The translations under genes and the position numbers were made by a program. From NCBI GenBank assembly GCA_045632845.1, contig JAZQXL010000011.1, forward strand, positions 1-64,000: a stretch of DNA of 64,000 bases. The letters run 5' to 3'. Source of the stretch: RGIG4140 sp045632845 (GTDB taxonomy: Bacteria > Pseudomonadota > Alphaproteobacteria > CAAHEQ01 > UBA3637). Positions 40,807-48,216 of this stretch are shown in pieces (position 1 is the first letter of the stretch; the number at the start of each line of letters is the position of its first letter). The notes beneath the pieces were generated by a model. The model had not been told where the DNA came from. It saw nothing but the letters and a program-made list of their open reading frames with translations, and made no database searches.

Positions 40807-41404
40807 TTTTTCCTCCCATTATTTTCCTTACATCATTTAACACTGTTTTTGGATTATATACAAGCGATTTTATTCCCAACCGCATAGACACACACACATT
40901 TTCTTTTTTATCATCAAGAAACAGCATTTGTTCAAATGGAATTTTTGTTTGTTCTTGCACTTGTTTAAAAATCAACTCATCTGGTTTTAGGGTATTTAAT
41001 TTATAAGACGGAAAAACAAACTCATGGTCAAAAGGCAATTCATCAATTGAGACTTCAAGTTGAGGGAGTGCATTTGATAGCATTCCAATTTTAACGCCTT
41101 TTCCTTTTAAATAAGAAATAACATCTCTTGTTTGAGAATAAACAGCTCCAACTCCTTTTAAAAGAGAACAATTAATCTCTTTTTCTTTTTCTTCATCAAA
41201 AGAGACACCCAACAAATGACAAACATCTTTGTTAAATTCAGAAACACTCATCCGACCCAACATTAGATCCTTCCACTTAAAATGCAAAGATTTTGCTTTT
41301 GGAGAATATTTTTCCAAACACTGATAAAAAGGGTCTAATGAATAAGGATAAACAACTCCACCACAATCAAATAGGCAGAGTTTTATATCATTAAATTGTT
41401 TCAT
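40766..41404 (-). CDS. HAD-superfamily hydrolase
   Basis: Motif I is LFDCGGVVYPY (nucleophile Asp; the usual second Asp is replaced by Gly, as in the D-x-G-G HAD subgroup), motif II is MLSNALPQ, and motif III/IV reads LDPLFLDDKKENV-like as MLFLDDKKENV. It is a YihX-type phosphatase of 212 residues with a helical cap. Likely dephosphorylates a small metabolite; with the neighbouring kinase and phosphoribosyltransferase it may act on nucleotides. The end overlaps the kinase start by 41 bases. Confidence 0.87.
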   Translation of the reverse strand: MKQFNDIKLCLFDCGGVVYPYSLDPFYQCLEKYSPKAKSLHFKWKDLMLGRMSVSEFNKDVCHLLGVSFDEEKEKEINCSLLKGVGAVYSQTRDVISYLKGKGVKIGMLSNALPQLEVSIDELPFDHEFVFPSYKLNTLKPDELIFKQVQEQTKIPFEQMLFLDDKKENVCVSMRLGIKSLVYNPKTVLNDVRKIMGGKNVRYSCSRGCNCR

Positions 41405-41414
41405 TTTTTAACCT

Positions 41415-41834
41415 TTAACTTTTATTTTCCCAAGGGAGTAATGGTTTCAATGGCGGGTAAGTAAACCCACAAATATCTGGCAAATAAGCTGATCCTTCTG
41501 ACTGGAACAATACACAAGTTATAAATTCATATTCAGGAAAAATACTTTTCACATCTTCAAAACTTTTCCCCGTTTCTGTTGCATCATCAACCAACAAAAA
41601 ACGTGTATTTTTTTTAAAATGTCTCAATGAAGAACCACCATATCCATTTTTTCTTGAATAATTAATATATTCAAGTTTTTTACCTAATTGATAAGCAATA
41701 AATCCAGCAGGAATCGCCCCACCCCTGCCTAATGACACAACAGCTTCAAAAGAAATATTTTGTTCTTTTATTTTTTCCAAACAACTTGCTGCTGATTCTT
41801 GAACATCTAACCATGAAAAACGTATTTTTTTCAT
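41415..41834 (-). CDS. Phosphoribosyltransferase-domain protein
   Basis: The PRPP-binding motif FLLVDDATETGKSF near residue 80 is the type I PRTase signature, preceded by VSLGRGGAIPAGFIA, the PPi loop. At 139 residues it is short, similar to Gpt-type xanthine/guanine PRTases or related regulatory proteins. First gene of the PRTase-HAD-PfkB run on the minus strand, which suggests purine salvage (inference). Confidence 0.86.
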   Translation of the reverse strand: MKKIRFSWLDVQESAASCLEKIKEQNISFEAVVSLGRGGAIPAGFIAYQLGKKLEYINYSRKNGYGGSSLRHFKKNTRFLLVDDATETGKSFEDVKSIFPEYEFITCVLFQSEGSAYLPDICGFTYPPLKPLLPWENKS

Positions 41835-41956
41835 CTTTTATCTTTCCTCTTTTTAATTAACGAGAAAGATTATAGAAATATTTTTTACAAAAAACAATCA
41901 TTTTTATCCTTTATTTATTTTATATTATCAGATATAATATAAGTAAGGAGTTTTTT

Positions 41957-42217
41957 ATGAATTTTAAAATCCAATTATCAACGATAATCATTTTATTAAT
42001 TTCAAATATTATTTCTTACGTGTTAACTTTCAGCAGTGATTTTGCTCTAAGAAATAAAGATGTTTATGATATTATTTCTATTTTTAATGAATTTATTTTT
42101 TTCACCAGTATAATTGCTGGTTTTAAATTGTTAAAAAAAGCAAAATTTATTGGAACAATTGTTTCTTTTTCCATTCCACTTATTTACACCGCTATTTTAT
42201 GTTTCTTATTTAGATAA
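41957..42217 (+). CDS. Small membrane protein, unknown
   Basis: Eighty-six residues with three hydrophobic helices (about 5-24, 35-55, 62-84) and short charged loops. I do not recognise the family. It is preceded by TATAAT at 41934-41939 and AAGGAG before ATG 41957; the GNAT gene follows after nine bases and is likely cotranscribed. Confidence 0.6.
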   Translation: MNFKIQLSTIIILLISNIISYVLTFSSDFALRNKDVYDIISIFNEFIFFTSIIAGFKLLKKAKFIGTIVSFSIPLIYTAILCFLFR

Positions 42218-42226
42218 GAGGAAAAT

Positions 42227-42796
42227 ATGAAAAGAACCCTTCCAGTCAATGAAGATATAACTCTAATTCAACAAAGTTCAAAAAAAAGACAAATTGCAGC
42301 CTTTTTAAACTTATTAAAATCAAATGAAAGCAGAATAAAACCCTATTTCCCAGGATTTTATATTGATGGCATCTCAAAAGAACTGGTTGAAGAATTGATT
42401 CAAAATAAAGAAAAAGCTTTTCAAAAAAATGAAATAACTAGTTATGCTATTTGCTCTAGGAAGAAAAAAAGAATCATCGGTGAAGTTTTAATTTATCATT
42501 CACTAAATGAAGCATCCATTTCTTATTGGGTTGATAAACAATCTGAAGGCAAAGGGATCATCAGTTCTACTTTTGACAAAGTTCGATCCGAATTGTTTCA
42601 AGAAGGCGTTTCAGCCATTTTGGCAAGTTGCGATGCAAAAAATGAAAAATCGATTCAATTTCTTAAAAATAAAGGATTGAAACCTGTTGCAACATATAGA
42701 AATCAAAAAGGCAAAAAATTTGTTGATTTTTATCAAAGTAAACAAGAGTTTTTATTCTTAAAAAGATTAAACCAACACCAACAAGAAAGAGCATAA
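42227..42796 (+). CDS. GNAT-family N-acetyltransferase (RimJ/RimL-like)
   Basis: The profile of RimJ/RimL-type acetyltransferases is present: N-terminal VNEDITLIQQSSKKRQ, central ISYWVDKQSEGKGI (acetyl-CoA loop with Gly-x-Gly) and NEKSIQFLKNKGLKP near the end. Substrate may be a protein N-terminus or small molecule. 189 residues. GAGGAAA precedes ATG 42227. The next gene, DUF167, follows after four bases. Confidence 0.82.
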   Translation: MKRTLPVNEDITLIQQSSKKRQIAAFLNLLKSNESRIKPYFPGFYIDGISKELVEELIQNKEKAFQKNEITSYAICSRKKKRIIGEVLIYHSLNEASISYWVDKQSEGKGIISSTFDKVRSELFQEGVSAILASCDAKNEKSIQFLKNKGLKPVATYRNQKGKKFVDFYQSKQEFLFLKRLNQHQQERA

Positions 42797-42800
42797 AAAA

Positions 42801-43091
42801 ATGGATTTTATCACACAAAAAGAAAATGGAATTGAAATAAAAGTTCGCATTCATCCTAACGCAAAAAAGGATGGGTTTGCAGGTGTTTGGAACAACACAC
42901 ATTTAAAAATAAATATCAATGCTCCAGCCGTTGATGGCAAAGCAAACGCTTGTTTGATTAACTTTTTGGCAAAATATTTTCACATCAGAAAAAGTGCCAT
43001 AGAATTAATAAGCGGTGAACTTGCTCGTGAAAAACGTATTTTCATTCAAGAACTCACCGCTCAAGATATTTTAACCAAAATATCCCTTTAA
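42801..43091 (+). CDS. DUF167 family protein (YggU)
   Basis: A 96-residue protein matching the YggU/DUF167 pattern: VRIHPNAKKDGFAG near residue 15, ININAPAVDGKANACLINFLA with the conserved Asp-Gly-Lys-Ala-Asn, and ELISGELAREKRIFI. The fold is alpha/beta and a biochemical role is not established. It shares its last four bases with the stop region of the convergent oadB gene. Confidence 0.9.
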   Translation: MDFITQKENGIEIKVRIHPNAKKDGFAGVWNNTHLKININAPAVDGKANACLINFLAKYFHIRKSAIELISGELAREKRIFIQELTAQDILTKISL

Positions 43092-44335
43092 CAAAGTGCC
43101 AATAAAATACCCGCCGCAATTGCAGAACCAATTGCACCTGCGACATTTGCACCCATTGCTTGCATTAATAAATGGTTTTGAGGATTTGCTTCAACACCCA
43201 ATTTTTCACTCACACGAGATGCCATTGGAATTGCTGAAACACCCGCTGAACCGATCAATGGATTGATTTTATTTTTCAAAAACAAATTCATAAATTTAGC
43301 CATCAACACACCAGAAGCAGTCCCAACAACAAAAGCACATACACCCAAAAACAATACAACCAATGTTTTTGAAACTAAAAACATTTCAGCAGAAAGCTTA
43401 GACCCAACAGAAAGACCCAACATAATTGTTACAATGTTAATAAGCTCATTTGATGCCGTTTTTGAAAGTCTTTCTGTAACACCTGATTCTTTTAACAAAT
43501 TACCAAACATAAGCATCCCAATTAAAGGCAATGCCAATGGAACAAATAACCCTGTCAAAATAACAACCATTATTGGAAAAATAATGCGTTCTTTTTTAGA
43601 AACAGGTCTTAACTGAGGCATCTCAATCAATCGTTCTTTTTGTGTGGTTAATGCACGCATAACAGGCGGTTGAATAACTGGCACCAATGCCATATAGGAA
43701 TATGCTGCCACCGCAACAGCACCCAACAATTCAGGTGCTAATTTACCCGCCAAGAAAATAGATGTTGGACCATCTGCACCCCCAATAATTGCAATTGATG
43801 CAGCTTGTTTAAGAGTTAATCCCAATTCTGGAAAAATACCTGACAAACAAATGGCACTTAAAAAAGTTCCAAAAATTGCAAACTGAGCAGCCCCACCTAA
43901 AAGTGCTGTTTTAGGATTTGCAAGTAAAGGGGAAAAATCTATCATCGCTCCCACACCCATAAAAATCAAAAGTGGGAAAATACCATTTTCAATACCCATA
44001 TTATACAAAACTGAAAGTAATCCACCTTCTTGCGTTAAACCTGCACCTGGGATATTTGAAAGCAATCCACCCATTGCAATAGGAAGCAACAACAATGGTT
44101 CAAATTTTTTGCAAATACCGAGATAAAAGAGCAAACAACAAATTGCAATCATAATCAAACGAGCAACTCCAATTGGCATAAACATCCCCTCAGGTGTTAC
44201 TTCTTTAAAAAGACGACTGATTGCTGTTTGATCTAAAATTGAAAAAACACTTGTTGAAAAGAGCGACAACTCTATCACCAAAAACAGTGAAAAGACAATC
44301 AAAGCGCTCCAAAAAAAGAAAGGATATTTTTTCAT
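43088..44335 (-). CDS. oadB: Oxaloacetate decarboxylase beta subunit, sodium pump
   Basis: OadB is the integral membrane subunit that decarboxylates carboxybiotin and drives Na+ export. Eleven or so hydrophobic segments are seen; the family signatures include LLPIAMGGLLSNIPG, FIGVGAMIDFSPLLANP-like LIFMGVGAMIDFSPL with the essential Asp, IGGADGPTSIFLAGKLAP, and the Gly/Asn-rich GANVAGAIGSAIAAG at the C-terminus. ATG 44335, nine bases after GAGG and one base after the oadA stop, is preferred over the in-frame start at 44350. Last gene of oadGAB. Confidence 0.93.
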   Translation of the reverse strand: MKKYPFFFWSALIVFSLFLVIELSLFSTSVFSILDQTAISRLFKEVTPEGMFMPIGVARLIMIAICCLLFYLGICKKFEPLLLLPIAMGGLLSNIPGAGLTQEGGLLSVLYNMGIENGIFPLLIFMGVGAMIDFSPLLANPKTALLGGAAQFAIFGTFLSAICLSGIFPELGLTLKQAASIAIIGGADGPTSIFLAGKLAPELLGAVAVAAYSYMALVPVIQPPVMRALTTQKERLIEMPQLRPVSKKERIIFPIMVVILTGLFVPLALPLIGMLMFGNLLKESGVTERLSKTASNELINIVTIMLGLSVGSKLSAEMFLVSKTLVVLFLGVCAFVVGTASGVLMAKFMNLFLKNKINPLIGSAGVSAIPMASRVSEKLGVEANPQNHLLMQAMGANVAGAIGSAIAAGILLALC

Positions 44336-44336
44336 C

Positions 44337-46160
44337 TTAAGCAACCTCAATTAGTTGTTTATTTGTTTCAACTTGTTCACCAACTTGAACAAAGATTTTT
44401 GAAATCTTACCAGCTTTTGGTGCTTGAACAAATGTTTCCATTTTCATCACTTCAATGACACACAAATTTTGTCCCGCAGCAACTGTATCCCCTTCCTTAA
44501 CCAAAATTTGAGTAACAGTTCCGGGCATTTTAGCTGATAGGATTTCTTTGTTCCCAGATGATGCTATTTTTGTTTCAACTTTGTTATCTGAAGTATTTTC
44601 AAGAGCTTTTAATGAAGAAACTTGATACGTTGTCCCATTTACAACAGCCGTATCTCCCTTGATTTCGACATTGAACTCTTCACCATCAATTTTAACACTA
44701 TAAGCTTGAGTTGTAAGTAAAGTAGCTGAAACTGTTGATTTTTCTTTATAACGAACACCAACTTTTCCTTTTCCTTCAAGGAATGCAATCCCCTTCACAC
44801 CACAAGCAGCAGCAATAAAGACATTCTCATCTGTTAGTGGAAGATTATGCTCTTTTAACATTTCTTCATAATGAGCTCGTGACTTTTGTGGATTTTTATC
44901 ATTTAAAGATAAAACACTTGCTTTGGTTGGTTTTAAACCTAATTGTTCAGAAGCAATTTTGACAACTTCTTTATCTGGAGCAACAGGCGTTTTACCAAAA
45001 TAGCCAAGAACCATTTTACCATAACCCTCAGCAATTTTGTTCCATTTTCCAAACATCACATTGTTAAAGGCTTGTTGGAAGTAGAATTGTGAAACAGGGG
45101 TTACAGACGTTCCAAAACCACCTTTTAACACAACTTCTTCCATAGCTTTAATGATTTCAGCATATCTATCCATCAAATTATTGTCACGAAGCATTTGTGT
45201 ATTTGCCGTTAATGCCCCACCTGGCATTGGTGACCATGGAATCATAGGTTCAGTGTGCAAGGCTTCTGGTGGAATGAAATAATCATTCAATGCTTCTTTA
45301 AAGTGATCTTCCACACGCATCAACGCATCAATATCACAATCAAGTGTATACTCTGACCCTCTCAATGCGTGCCATAAAGTTGCAACATCTGGTTGGCATG
45401 TTCCACCAGAAACTGGCGCCATAGACAAATCAACCATATCAGCGCCACCTTCAATTGCTGCCAAATAACAAGCTAAACCTGTGCCAGCTGTTTCATGCGA
45501 GTGATATTGGATCATCACATCATTTCCGAGCAATTTTCTAGCTCTTTTGATTGTTTCATAAACCACTTTGGGAACGGCTGTTCCTGATGCATCTTTAAAG
45601 CAAATTGAATCAAAAGGCATCTTGCTTTTCAAAAATGCTTTTAATCTGTCTTCATAAAAATCTGGTGTATGAGCCCCTGTACAATGTGGCGGCAAAGACA
45701 TCATCGCAACACACAATTGATGCTTTAACCCTGCTTCAGTGATACATTTTGCACTATAGATCAAATTTTGAGGATCATTCAATGCATCAAAATTTCGAAT
45801 CGTTGTCATTCCATGCTTTTTAAACATTTGCGCATGCAATTTAATCATTTCAGAACTTTGAGAATCGAGCGCTACAACATTGACACCACGAGCCAAAGTT
45901 TGCAAGTTCACCTCATCTCCACAAATTTTTCGAAATGAATCCATCACATCGAAGGCATTTTCATTATTATAAAAAAAGGCTGCTTGAAAAGAAGCGCCAC
46001 CGCCAGCTTCAATATTTTTTACACCAGCATCAACAGCCTCTTTCACAATTGGCAAATAATCTTTTGATAAAACACGAGCTCCAAAAACTGATTGAAACCC
46101 ATCTCTAAATGCCGTACACAACCATTGAACTTTTTTTTGTTTTTTTGTTTTTGAAACCAT
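44337..46160 (-). CDS. oadA: Oxaloacetate decarboxylase alpha subunit with biotin domain
   Basis: The carboxyltransferase domain (residues 1-470) begins with TAFRDGFQSVFG and has the metal-ligating D-x-x-x-H set, with QYHSHETAGTGL and GGADMVDLSMAP; it transfers CO2 from oxaloacetate to biotin. A linker rich in Ser/Lys leads to the biotinyl domain at the C-terminus, with the modified Lys in EVMKMET. The 607-residue length is normal. Its ATG overlaps the oadG stop region (TAAATG). The organism probably gains a Na+ gradient from oxaloacetate or citrate fermentation. A pyruvate carboxylase B reading is less likely given oadB and oadG next to it. Confidence 0.94.
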   Translation of the reverse strand: MVSKTKKQKKVQWLCTAFRDGFQSVFGARVLSKDYLPIVKEAVDAGVKNIEAGGGASFQAAFFYNNENAFDVMDSFRKICGDEVNLQTLARGVNVVALDSQSSEMIKLHAQMFKKHGMTTIRNFDALNDPQNLIYSAKCITEAGLKHQLCVAMMSLPPHCTGAHTPDFYEDRLKAFLKSKMPFDSICFKDASGTAVPKVVYETIKRARKLLGNDVMIQYHSHETAGTGLACYLAAIEGGADMVDLSMAPVSGGTCQPDVATLWHALRGSEYTLDCDIDALMRVEDHFKEALNDYFIPPEALHTEPMIPWSPMPGGALTANTQMLRDNNLMDRYAEIIKAMEEVVLKGGFGTSVTPVSQFYFQQAFNNVMFGKWNKIAEGYGKMVLGYFGKTPVAPDKEVVKIASEQLGLKPTKASVLSLNDKNPQKSRAHYEEMLKEHNLPLTDENVFIAAACGVKGIAFLEGKGKVGVRYKEKSTVSATLLTTQAYSVKIDGEEFNVEIKGDTAVVNGTTYQVSSLKALENTSDNKVETKIASSGNKEILSAKMPGTVTQILVKEGDTVAAGQNLCVIEVMKMETFVQAPKAGKISKIFVQVGEQVETNKQLIEVA

Positions 46161-46340
46161 TTATTTCCCCTTTTGAGCCTGTAAAGCCAACACAATTGCC
46201 AATGCTTTTTTATCCATATCTTGTGTTTTATTTTCTTTTAACACAATGGCTAACAAATGCATAAAACAAACCAAAAGAAACAAGAAGAAAAAAACACTTC
46301 CCATTCCCAACAATGTAATGATTAAACTTTCTGTGATCAT
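46161..46340 (-). CDS. oadG: Oxaloacetate decarboxylase gamma subunit (59 residues)
   Basis: A short gene of 59 codons plus stop. The product starts MITESLIITLLGMGSVFFFL with one membrane helix (about 5-33) followed by a charged tail containing KENKTQDMDKKALAIVLA, the form of OadG, which binds a metal and holds the alpha and beta subunits together. It lies upstream of oadA with its stop abutting the oadA ATG. GGGG lies 6 bases before its own ATG at 46340. Its position completes an oadGAB operon. Confidence 0.85.
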   Translation of the reverse strand: MITESLIITLLGMGSVFFFLFLLVCFMHLLAIVLKENKTQDMDKKALAIVLALQAQKGK

Positions 46341-46361
46341 ACTTATCCCCTTTTTTTTAAT

Positions 46362-46390
46362 ACAATAACATCAAAAAAAAACGTTTGCAA
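46362..46390 (-). promoter_or_regulatory. Putative promoter of oadGAB
   Basis: Minus strand: TTGCAA (46385-46390), 17-bp spacer, TATTGT (46362-46367). Confidence 0.4.
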
Positions 46391-46422
46391 GCTATTTAAA
46401 AATTTTATTCCGTTAAAACCTA

Positions 46423-46451
46423 TTGAAAATTATTAAAAAAAAATGTACTAT
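46423..46451 (+). promoter_or_regulatory. Promoter of trpS
   Basis: TTGAAA (46423-46428), 17-bp spacer, TACTAT (46446-46451). Confidence 0.5.
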
Positions 46452-46492
46452 TATTCCAATTACACATTTATTTTTAAATAACAAGGATAAAC

Positions 46493-47515
46493 ATGCTAAA
46501 TTTTCAAAACAAAACTATTTTAACAGGAGTCAAACCAACTGGCACACTTCATATTGGCAACTATTTTGGGGCTATTGCTCCAATGGTTGAGTTTGGCAAA
46601 AAATTTGCTGAACAAGGCACGCACATTATGTTTGTAGCTGATTACCATGCAATCAATGCCATTAAGGATGCTGACTTTTTAGCAAGAACAACTAAAGAAA
46701 TTGCCTGTGTTTATTTAGCAGCAGGATTAGATCCCAACAAATCTATTTTTTATCGTCAATCAGATATTCCTGAAATTTTTGAATTAACAACAATTTTGAT
46801 GGCATATACCCCAAAAGGATTTATGAATAAAGCACATGCTTACAAAGCTGCTGTTGACAAAAACACCGCCAAAGGTGAACCAACAGATGCAGGGATTAAT
46901 ATGGGTCTTTATACTTATCCTGTTTTGATGGCTGCTGATATCCTTGCATATGACACAGACATTGTCCCTGTTGGAAAAGACCAAGTCCAACACGTTGAAA
47001 TTGCAGCTGATATCGCTGGATCCATTAATGCTCTTTATAACAAAGAAGTTTTAAAAATTCCAACAAGCTATTTGAAAGAAGAAGCTCAAGTTCTTCCTGG
47101 TACTGATGGTCAAAAAATGAGCAAAAGCTATAACAATGTGATTCCATTGTTTGGCACAGATGCTGAAATAAAAAAAGCAGTTATGAGTATCAAAACTGAC
47201 TGTCAAGACATCAACGATCCAAAAAATCCTGATGATATACTTTTATACCACATTGCAAAAGGGATTGTACCCCAAGAAACTCTTTTAGAAATTAAAGAAG
47301 GGCTTGAAAAAGGTGGTATGGGTTATGGTACAATTAAAAAAATGTTGTTACAAAATATTTTAGACATCATTGGTGAAAAAAGAGAACAATATAATTATTA
47401 CCTTTCCCACTATGATGAAGTGGAAGACATGTTAAAACAAGGGGCAGAAAAAGCAAGAAACATTTCAAGACCCGTGTTAGAACGTGTTAAAGATAGCATT
47501 TTTAACCGAAAATAG
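46493..47515 (+). CDS. trpS: Tryptophanyl-tRNA synthetase
   Basis: Class I aminoacyl-tRNA synthetase of 340 residues. The HIGH motif is GTLHIGNYFGA near residue 19, KMSKS appears as GQKMSKSYNN near 208, and TYPVLMAADILAYDTDIVPVG forms the tryptophan pocket. It charges tRNA-Trp. AAGGA precedes the ATG. The secreted LOG-like gene follows after eight bases and may be cotranscribed. Confidence 0.96.
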   Translation: MLNFQNKTILTGVKPTGTLHIGNYFGAIAPMVEFGKKFAEQGTHIMFVADYHAINAIKDADFLARTTKEIACVYLAAGLDPNKSIFYRQSDIPEIFELTTILMAYTPKGFMNKAHAYKAAVDKNTAKGEPTDAGINMGLYTYPVLMAADILAYDTDIVPVGKDQVQHVEIAADIAGSINALYNKEVLKIPTSYLKEEAQVLPGTDGQKMSKSYNNVIPLFGTDAEIKKAVMSIKTDCQDINDPKNPDDILLYHIAKGIVPQETLLEIKEGLEKGGMGYGTIKKMLLQNILDIIGEKREQYNYYLSHYDEVEDMLKQGAEKARNISRPVLERVKDSIFNRK

Positions 47516-47523
47516 GAGTTCAG

Positions 47524-48174
47524 ATGAAATATGGCATTTTTTTAGCGAGTTGTTGTCTTATTCCAAGCCTTTGTTTTGCATCTATTGAAAGAGTGAGTGT
47601 TATCTCGTCAAGTGAACCTGTCTTTAACAACTCATTTTTAAAAAATGCCTCTCAACTAGCAACCAGCCTTATCAGTCAAAAAAAACATGTTCTTTGTAGC
47701 AGTGAAGGAACTGGAATTTCTGGCGCTTTTTTAAAAACACTTTCAGACAGAAAGGGAACTTTTGAGGCTGTTGGGTACAAAGAAAAAGACAAAACCAACT
47801 GTCCAAACAACCACCCTTGTCAATCCCTCAAAGAAAAAAAAGTTGCAGATATAGAAGCTCAAATCGATTTTTTTCTTTCCTATGGTGATGGAATTGTGTT
47901 CTTACCTGGCAGCTTTGATGTTTTATATGCATTTAATTATTTGCAAACTCTTTCAAAACAAGAAGTTATGGTTTATAAACCTGTTGTCTTTTTAAACACA
48001 AATCATTATTGGGATAGATTAAAAGAAATGCTCATTGAAATGAAGAGACAAAACATTATTTCCCAAAATGTACTTGATACAATTGCTTTTGAAAACAAAC
48101 CCGATTCGGTTGTAAAAACACTTGAACGACTTGAAAAAACAATCCAAAAACTTAATAAAGATAAAAAATTATAA
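47524..48174 (+). CDS. LOG-family-like protein with a signal peptide
   Basis: The N-terminus MKYGIFLASCCLIPSLCFA is a convincing signal peptide, unusual because LOG proteins (lysine-decarboxylase-like, cytokinin-activating nucleoside-monophosphate phosphoribohydrolases) are cytosolic. The mature part is a Rossmann-like domain: ERVSVISSSEP near the start, GISGAFLKT and DFFLSYGDGIVFLPGSFDVLYAF, the counterpart of the usual PGG-x-G-T-x-x-E motif in which Gly and Glu are lost. With catalytic residues altered and an export signal, it is probably not an active LOG enzyme. Role unknown. Confidence 0.55.
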   Translation: MKYGIFLASCCLIPSLCFASIERVSVISSSEPVFNNSFLKNASQLATSLISQKKHVLCSSEGTGISGAFLKTLSDRKGTFEAVGYKEKDKTNCPNNHPCQSLKEKKVADIEAQIDFFLSYGDGIVFLPGSFDVLYAFNYLQTLSKQEVMVYKPVVFLNTNHYWDRLKEMLIEMKRQNIISQNVLDTIAFENKPDSVVKTLERLEKTIQKLNKDKKL

Positions 48175-48177
48175 AAC

Positions 48178-48216
48178 CAAATAACCCGCTTGATTTATTC
48201 AAACGGGTTATTTTTT
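48178..48216. terminator. Bidirectional terminator between LOG-like and asmA-like genes
   Basis: AATAACCCG pairs with CGGGTTATT, flanked by A-rich and T-rich tracts. Confidence 0.85.

Noticed and set aside
44337..46160. Pyruvate carboxylase subunit B
   Set aside because: The neighbouring beta and gamma subunits of the sodium pump make oxaloacetate decarboxylase alpha more likely.
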